Assembly (NCBI GenBank): GCA_011009095.1
Contig: VTPC01089669.1
Span: forward strand, 124,001-188,000
Direction: 5' to 3'
Source of the DNA: Ignelater luminosus
Lineage: Eukaryota; Arthropoda; Insecta; Coleoptera; Elateridae
DNA length: 64,000 bases
This document shows, one piece after another, positions 57,419 through 64,000 of this stretch. Both the position numbers and the translations under genes were made by a program. How positions within the stretch are numbered: the stretch's first letter is position 1; every line of letters begins with the position of its first letter. The notes under the pieces are model-generated. The model was not told the origin of the DNA and made no database searches. It saw nothing but the letters and a program-made list of their open reading frames with translations.

Positions 57419-60400
57419 GATCTGTAACTTTGAGATGGTCACATTTTGTGTCTTCTTTCAGTTGTAGCCTGAAAGCGAAAAGGTTTTGGATCTTTTTCAG
57501 TACAGTCAGTCGTACTTCTGACAATATTATTGTTATAAACATGTTGTTATAAATAATAAAATTTAACTTGTATTTAGAAATTAAAATATAAAAAATACAT
57601 CAATATCCTTCTTAAAACATGGGGAAGCAACCCCAATTAATGGTCTTTCAAGTCGGATTTAAGCGCCTTTGTATGATTCTGGGTTTAGCGTTTGGTAGGA
57701 GTTTTGCAAAATTAAAAGCAGTAATTTTTACTTAATGGCTGGTGTGGTAGCTGACTTTTGTGGTTAATCAAAACTTTCATAATTGAATTTTCTAATCACA
57801 ACTTTGTATTGGTTTGAAGCCTGGCATAATGAATTTAGTAAATCTAAAAGAGTTAATCCCAAAAAACGAAAATGTTTCCTTTTCATTTTTTGACGATACT
57901 AAGAATTTCTAGAACTGGTAAAAACTTCTGTGTGAAAAACACAAACTTGATTTTTTTGGAAGCTGGACCCAATTTTGCCATCAGATCTGCTTTACAAAAA
58001 TGGTTAGTATCTTTTTTTTGAGAACTCCAGAATTCTTTTGATTGTAGTAACCATGAATATAAACCTGTCAGATTAATATTGAAACTTTTAATAGTCACTA
58101 TGAAGGATATTATTTATTTATATACATTTTTTATTTATTATTAATTCAAATCAGCTAGGAGAATTGTAGGCATGCAGTGGCTATACAAGATATTCAATAA
58201 ATACATCCACACAGTAAAATCAATTAAATAATAAAGAAATACTTATGATATAAATTATATAAAAATGATAAAATACAATGATAAATAAAATGTAACTTAA
58301 AATAAATATTCATCAACAATACAAATGCCACAGAAAGGAAAAAAATTTAAGTAAGTAAGAATATACATGTATTTAATTATTAATTTCAATTTGATGGTTT
58401 TGGTAAGGGTATTTAAGACGATAATGTTTTAGGTTTGTTTTAAATCGTTTTGAGGAAGAACTACTTTTAATATGCAGTTTATTGTACACTATCGTTGAAT
58501 TGCACAAAAATCAATACTGCATTGTATTATTACGGGGTCCAATATGACTTATATTAGTGATACTTTTGATAGTGTAATTACGAAAGTCAGAGACAGTTTC
58601 AAAAAGTACCCTGTTAGTGTACGCATATCTAGTTCACGCATCTATATGTACCTATTAAAAACAGTTATTATGCAGAGTTTGACAAAATAATTTGCAAAAT
58701 TCTCGGCAATTCGTGCCAGCAAGTGTAGAGATGATTTTCTTCTGCAGTCTAAATACCTTTTGGCTTTACCTTTGATTCCCAAAATAAAATCTTAGACAGT
58801 AAAAACGAGATAGTTTTCTTGTGTATCCTATAAACAATAACATTTTAATCTCTTTAGTGAAAATAGTGCCTTGCTTGAACGAGGTAAGAGGTATATGTAT
58901 AAAAAGTCACAGAAAAAGGGACACACTGTACAAACAACATCGTGTGGAATATATCCAAAGTTTAATAGAACAGTTTTTTATAACCAATTGTTTCAAAATA
59001 TTTCATTTGCAATCACAAGAGTTCATTACAAACGGGTTTGTTATTACTGTTTACGTATTTGTACATTACAAACGAGTTTTGTCTCAACTCGGTTTATATT
59101 AAACGTATTTCATTCTGGTTGTTAGAACCATACTCTAGCTTTTAAAATTAAATCTTTCTGGCATTTAACAGAACTGTCACAGTAATTTCATGTGAAAAGG
59201 ATCCTTACGTTTAAGCCGTAAATTAGTCTAACTAACCAAGTATAACAAATTTTCTGCGTAACTGTAAGCTTATTTATTTTTAGTTGATTTTCCCTGGTGC
59301 GCGTGAAGTATTATCGTAAATACATTGTTATGACACGTTGTCTATTTCCCGTATCCCCACAGTCATAAAACGTATATATATGTATTGGATGTCGTGTATT
59401 TACCGTTTAATATAGGTTGTTTCAGTGTAGGGATGGATTCAATTTATTACAAATTGTATTTCACCGGAATTAATCATATATTCTTTTAAATCGCAGCAAT
59501 TACAAACTTTTATGAATGTGTTTTAACAGTTGTATATACAATGAAGATCGATCACTTCTATCTATTGCTAGCTTTATTCTTATCTAATCTCGTATGTATT
59601 GACTTTGAATGACGGATAATTTAGGAAAAGAAGCCTGACAACATGATTGACTTTACAGGAAAAATGTCAGCCTTATTCGAGCAGGAACACATCTCAAATA
59701 CTTAGGGTGTATGAACTTCTTCACTGGTAACCGTCTCGAGGGATGCAAGCAGTTTAGAAGTTCAAACGTTACGATGTCAGTCATCAGACAGACTAATTTT
59801 GCAGTAAAATAATTTAATTCTATAATTGGTATTGTTTAAAACAATATTGTTTTGTTAATTTCCAAGGAGTGTGGAATAGTTCTATTGTTTTTGTAACATT
59901 AACATATCCTATCCACCAACTCGTATTAGTATCTAAATACGAATCCACATAAAAATTTAAAGTTTTAATTTTCTTTCTAGTTGTGTATGTCTGTGTAAAA
60001 ATGCTTTTAAAACAAATATCCCAGCAACAATAAATGAATGAAGTTCTCCATTAAATGATGATATGAAAATACTTTTTTTCTTTGTCCTTTCAAAGGTCTT
60101 ACCTATTTCGTTTTCAAATGTCAAATATTCTCCAAATATATCATATGTACTATACCTATAATGTTTCATAAATACATTCCCAGTAGAGGGTAATTTATAG
60201 AGACAGTTTGTGTTTACAAAAATAGTCTCCTGTGTTCAATAAATTTTTTTAAAAAGCAGGTAGATAGCGGATCAATACGCAGATAGCTGAAAACAAAGAA
60301 ATTGAAAACTGCAGAACCAGATTTTAAAAAGAAGGAAATACAAAACGTATAGAAATAAACATTAAAAGAAAATTCAATTTTTTTTATGAAATCTAAACGA

Positions 60401-61540
60401 AATTTGTTATCGTGAATAACTGAAAAGCCGTTCGAGTGTATAGATTTCCACCCGCCCTTGGGATGATTTCGACACCCCTTTTAAATATTCAATGAGTACG
60501 TACTTCATAAACGAACTAAGAAGAGAAGCCTCTGCTTTTATAATGGAAGTGTGACACTCCAATCTTGACGATGTGCATCGGCATTCAGAGCTCCAATTCT
60601 CTAATGTACACAACTTCTAGAAACACCCTGAAATACATTGCAAAGCATAACAGATATCTGCTTGGAAAACATTCCCACGACGAAGCATTGTTTTTTTTTA
60701 AATACCGAGACACGATATTCATCTTATTATTAATTTATAGGTTCCGAGTGAGAAAAGAGTATGTAAAAACAGAAAAACGGAAATATAAAATTTTTTATTT
60801 AAAGTTCTTACACGGTTCGACCATAAAACACGTCCTGAATCTTAGTTTTTTATTTAACACCCCGAAAATAGCCAATTGGTATCTAAAGGTAAAAAAATTA
60901 TTTTTTATTTCACCAGCCTGACTTTTATTGCGTCATTAACTTAAATAAAATATATTAGAAGGGTCTTTAGAAAAACTTATGTATCCGAATAACGCTTTAT
61001 CAGTCGTGACGTCATAATGATATCCTTTTACGGATAATTACAATTCATTTCGCTAGACGGAGAATCTTTGTAAATATATAAATGTTTTAAAAACAGGTAA
61101 TTAGAAACTTTTGAGAATAATAACTAATATTAGCTCAAAGTAATATTCTGTTAAATTACAAAAAAAACATTTGAACTAAATTATTAATTACAGTTAACCA
61201 GAAATTAATGTGATTGACAGTTCGAGATATCAACAAGAAGATATCCATAGTGAAAGGTAGATGTTTGACATTTCAATTCAAATAGTTAATATTGAAGATC
61301 ATGGCTTGCATTAAATAGTCAAATTAATTATCATCCTGCAATTAATGATAATGCCAACAATAAGGATGTGTATTCCTAATAATTCCTTTAGGAAGATATA
61401 AGACAGATCTGCTTATAGCATTCAAACAAAAATGATTAGGTTCGTCTTGGATATTTTAAGACATTTTGTTAAACAGCTAAAGGTTTTGTTTATATTTTCT
61501 AATCTCACTTTGTGAAACTCTATACTAATAACACAATAAT
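57419..61540. other. AT-rich non-coding stretch, small direct repeat only
   Basis: Two imperfect direct repeats, CATTACAAACGGGTTTGT (about 59023) and CATTACAAACGAGTTTTGT (about 59064), lie about 40 bases apart. The 118-codon plus frame at 60565-60921 and 93-codon plus frame at 58821-59102 are low-complexity and motif-free. No genes recognised. Confidence 0.5.
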
Positions 61541-64000
61541 ATACAGTGGTGTGAATAATTTCACGAGTAACTTTATTATTAAAATATGACTCGCGTTTCA
61601 ATACCGTGTGTCATTGCTAATGATGAGATAATTTACAAAAAAAATTAAAAAGTTGTTGTCATGATGCTCTGCTGTCAGGGTGATCTTTAGGTTACTCGAT
61701 CTTGGTTCAAATATTCAGGGTAATCTTTGTCAAAAACATTTTTATGTTTATGTTGTAAATTGAAAAGGCCTCTAAAGGTGCATTCAGGCCAAAAAACATT
61801 ATTGCTAACATTGACGTCTGCACTGTGATGGTCCACCACATTGCATCATCGGCCGACTGCCGATGAACGTTGACCATAAAGGAGATCTTACCACCTTACT
61901 CTGATGTGATTTTATAAATTCTTACTATCTGATTTATAGTTTTCTTTTTTTGGAACCCACCTAGTCTGCCGTTGAGCCGAGTATTGGCATCATCAGTTTT
62001 GACTTAATGTTATTTTTGACCATTTGGTTAGTAGTGAATCAGACCCGCCCAGTTTAGTAGTAAGTCAGCTTTCTTTGACATCAACATTATCAAATTTCAC
62101 AGTTTCAAAATAAATAATGCCTCAGACAAAAATCATATCAGAGAAGGTGATTCCGATGCGATACATTGAGCAAAAAGCTCGATTTTCAATCAAGCTACTT
62201 TAATTTATCTGGTTAAATTTGTTTAGTTATAGAAATAATTGTTATTTACAATTACTGTATTTAATATTTAATAAGTATCTTCTGAGTGATGCGACTTCTG
62301 ATTTCATTTTACATTTAAGAGATTATGAAAATACTCTGTTGAGTTTCAATATTCATTTCATTTTATTGAGAAAAGAAATAAATTCAACCGAACAGTAAGA
62401 AAATGTTCGTTTCAGTAATATCAGGACTTTTATAGTTATCACGTGGTCTTAAATAAATAAACGCAAACGAGTTATATGTATGTAAATATAACCATAAATA
62501 ATACTCATAAAAAAACAAAAAGAAATTACTAGAACATGAGAAAAGCTACAATAAGCTCACTTTATTTTTGGAAGAGCGCCTGTGTTAAAATTAAATAAAA
62601 AACGTAGGTTTATGTGCATTAACACACTAAAAAATAACAAAACTATAAATGAAACTGTCAACAAAGTAAGACAATAAAACTTACAGTACTATATGAAAAG
62701 AGGTTTTTAAAATTATATGTATATGATGAAAAATGCATAATTTAATAATCACCCAGTTTCATAACAAAGTTCTTCCCATTTTATTATTCAGCATCAAATA
62801 TTTTATTCTATGCATTTTAATAGGTTATTATGGTAGTATTCAAATGTCTCTTTGATTAAGAACACAAATTCCTGATTAATCAAAAATTATATGGAAGGTG
62901 AAAAAAAATATAATCGTAAAGTTACAATATTATAATAAATTGCAGTTAACTGCCTTTTAATACACATGTAGTATAACTATAATACTAAAACTATAATTTC
63001 CTATATAGAGTGATTGGAAATTTTATTAGTCAGTAACTCCCTTGTTTCTAAAAAGATACAAGAAGACTGAAGACTGTTATACAAAAACCTATAACCTTGA
63101 GTCCTTTATTCTTCAGATTGAACATTTTGTAGGTATATTTCTAAATATTGTAATTTCTGTACGATTATTAGCAGTACGTCACATTGTGACTTCTTTCTGG
63201 ACGTACTAAACTAGAAAAAATAACAAATCTAATTAATTTCTTACTAGTATTTACGTTTAAAAATAAATTAGAAGTACATACCTCCTTTCAGTTTCAAAAG
63301 AACTGATAATGACAGAAACAAAATTAAAAATCCTGTACGTAAACTACCTTTAAAAAATTAGAATTTTCTAGAAACTTGATAAAACAAAGCTTACAGTTGC
63401 CATACCTTACGGCACTTTTATTTGCTTATTTTACATTAGACATTCCTGTAATTGTTGCTGAAAATTAAACACACGATGTTTAAACGACTTGTAGGCGAAA
63501 ACGTGCGTCAGCTTTGTAGAAATACAGAACAGTTTTAACCTCTAGTTCTAAAATTGTTTTTGACTATTCAGAATGTTCCGAAGAAGCAAGATATACCGAG
63601 CTTTTAGCTTTTTAATTAAACATAAGATATATTTTGATATTTTCTCTTATTTCATTTCTAAATACAGCAATAACATCATATATGCTAAATTTAATCGTTT
63701 CGACGTTATTTAAGTGTTTAAAGTTTCTGCAGACTCTCGATTCACTTGGGATAGAAAAGATTTTGCTATTCAACTTCTACAAACTTTGATTGCTTAGAAA
63801 TCTTGGTTTTTTATTATGCAAGATGTCCAAGAGGCGCAAATCTTTAATTCTTTAGATGTTTTAAGTAAAACTTTCTGTATCTGTTAAGAGTAATTTAAAG
63901 GCCTGTAAAGCCAGAATTCTCCTATCTTTTGCACAGGTTGATTAACATTCCACGTTTTAACAAAGCTTTGTTCTTCGAAAAAAAACATGGCAATTCAAAT
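61541..64000. other. Mostly AT-rich non-coding stretch to the window end
   Basis: 61660-62100 is somewhat richer in GC and could be part of an unidentified repeat: it follows a TACAGTGGTGTG sequence (61542-61553) that resembles a Tc1-type end, but no partner end or transposase motif was found. From 62100 to 64000 nothing is recognised. Confidence 0.45.

Noticed and set aside
60565-60921. 118-codon plus frame
   Set aside because: Lys/Phe/Leu-rich without domain; the only notable nearby string (AACACCCTGAAA) is not followed by TA and has no partner end.
61542-62000. TACAGTGGTGTG resembling a Tc1-type inverted end
   Set aside because: No inverted partner and no transposase motif found; too short to call a transposon.
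1-64000. CRISPR array, bacterial operon, prophage or rRNA
   Set aside because: No regularly spaced repeats, no Shine-Dalgarno-led gene series, no rRNA-like GC-rich conserved blocks; all recognisable coding remains are eukaryotic transposons.

Overview
This looks like a gene desert from an insect-type nuclear genome. It is strongly AT-rich, has no convincing intact host gene, and its recognisable coding remnants are almost all dead transposable elements of kinds typical of arthropods: Jockey-, R4/Dong-, RTE- and I-type non-LTR retrotransposons, a Copia LTR element, BED-finger hAT transposons, and a mariner-like transposon with a DUF4817-type N-terminus. A beetle or related insect fits best, but that is inferred from the repeat mix and not from a species-specific gene. 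Most long open frames here (60-150 codons) are chance frames or shadows of the decayed elements.

Layout. 1-1.6 kb: two unrecognised protein-like frames on the minus strand. 1.7-4.1 kb: a minus-strand Jockey-type LINE (endonuclease plus reverse transcriptase), split by a 524-bp hAT-type non-autonomous element with a perfect 8-bp target duplication. 5.6-6.4 kb: two short unexplained protein-like stretches, one with a zinc-finger linker motif. 8.4 kb: a tRNA-like relic. 9.7-11.6 kb: a cluster of CAGGGTG-ended DNA-transposon termini. 13.3-14.4 kb: an R4/Dong-type reverse transcriptase relic (minus). 17.8-20.1 kb: a LINE 3' end (minus) next to a BED-hAT transposase pseudogene (plus). 23.0-26.9 kb: a Copia element with both short LTRs, interrupted once by a 5'-truncated RTE element and once by an 816-bp terminal-inverted-repeat element. 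28.7-31.7 kb: a 2.9-kb segment bounded by perfect 28-bp inverted repeats and holding two DUF4817-type transposase relics. 33.1-33.7 kb: a second copy of the same hAT family. 43.2 kb: a GC-rich island. 45.0-45.7 kb: a second RTE fragment. 48.8-51.7 kb: an I-type element (RT tail, RNase H, C-terminal CHC module) with a Jockey-type fragment sitting between its RT and RNase H. 56.1 kb: a GC-rich foldback. 57.0 kb: another unidentified protein-like pseudogene.

Nothing in the window appears to work as a pathway. What can be read is a relative history of insertions: elements inside elements, with filled sites that restore the host element's reading frame in two cases. All reverse transcriptases seen have stops, frameshifts and damaged or missing catalytic motifs (YAND, FAEQ, YLDN, deleted YADD), so they are fossils. 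The remaining stretches, including about 9.5 kb at 33.7-43.2 kb and most of 51.8-64 kb, show no gene, RNA gene, CRISPR or convincing exon to my reading.
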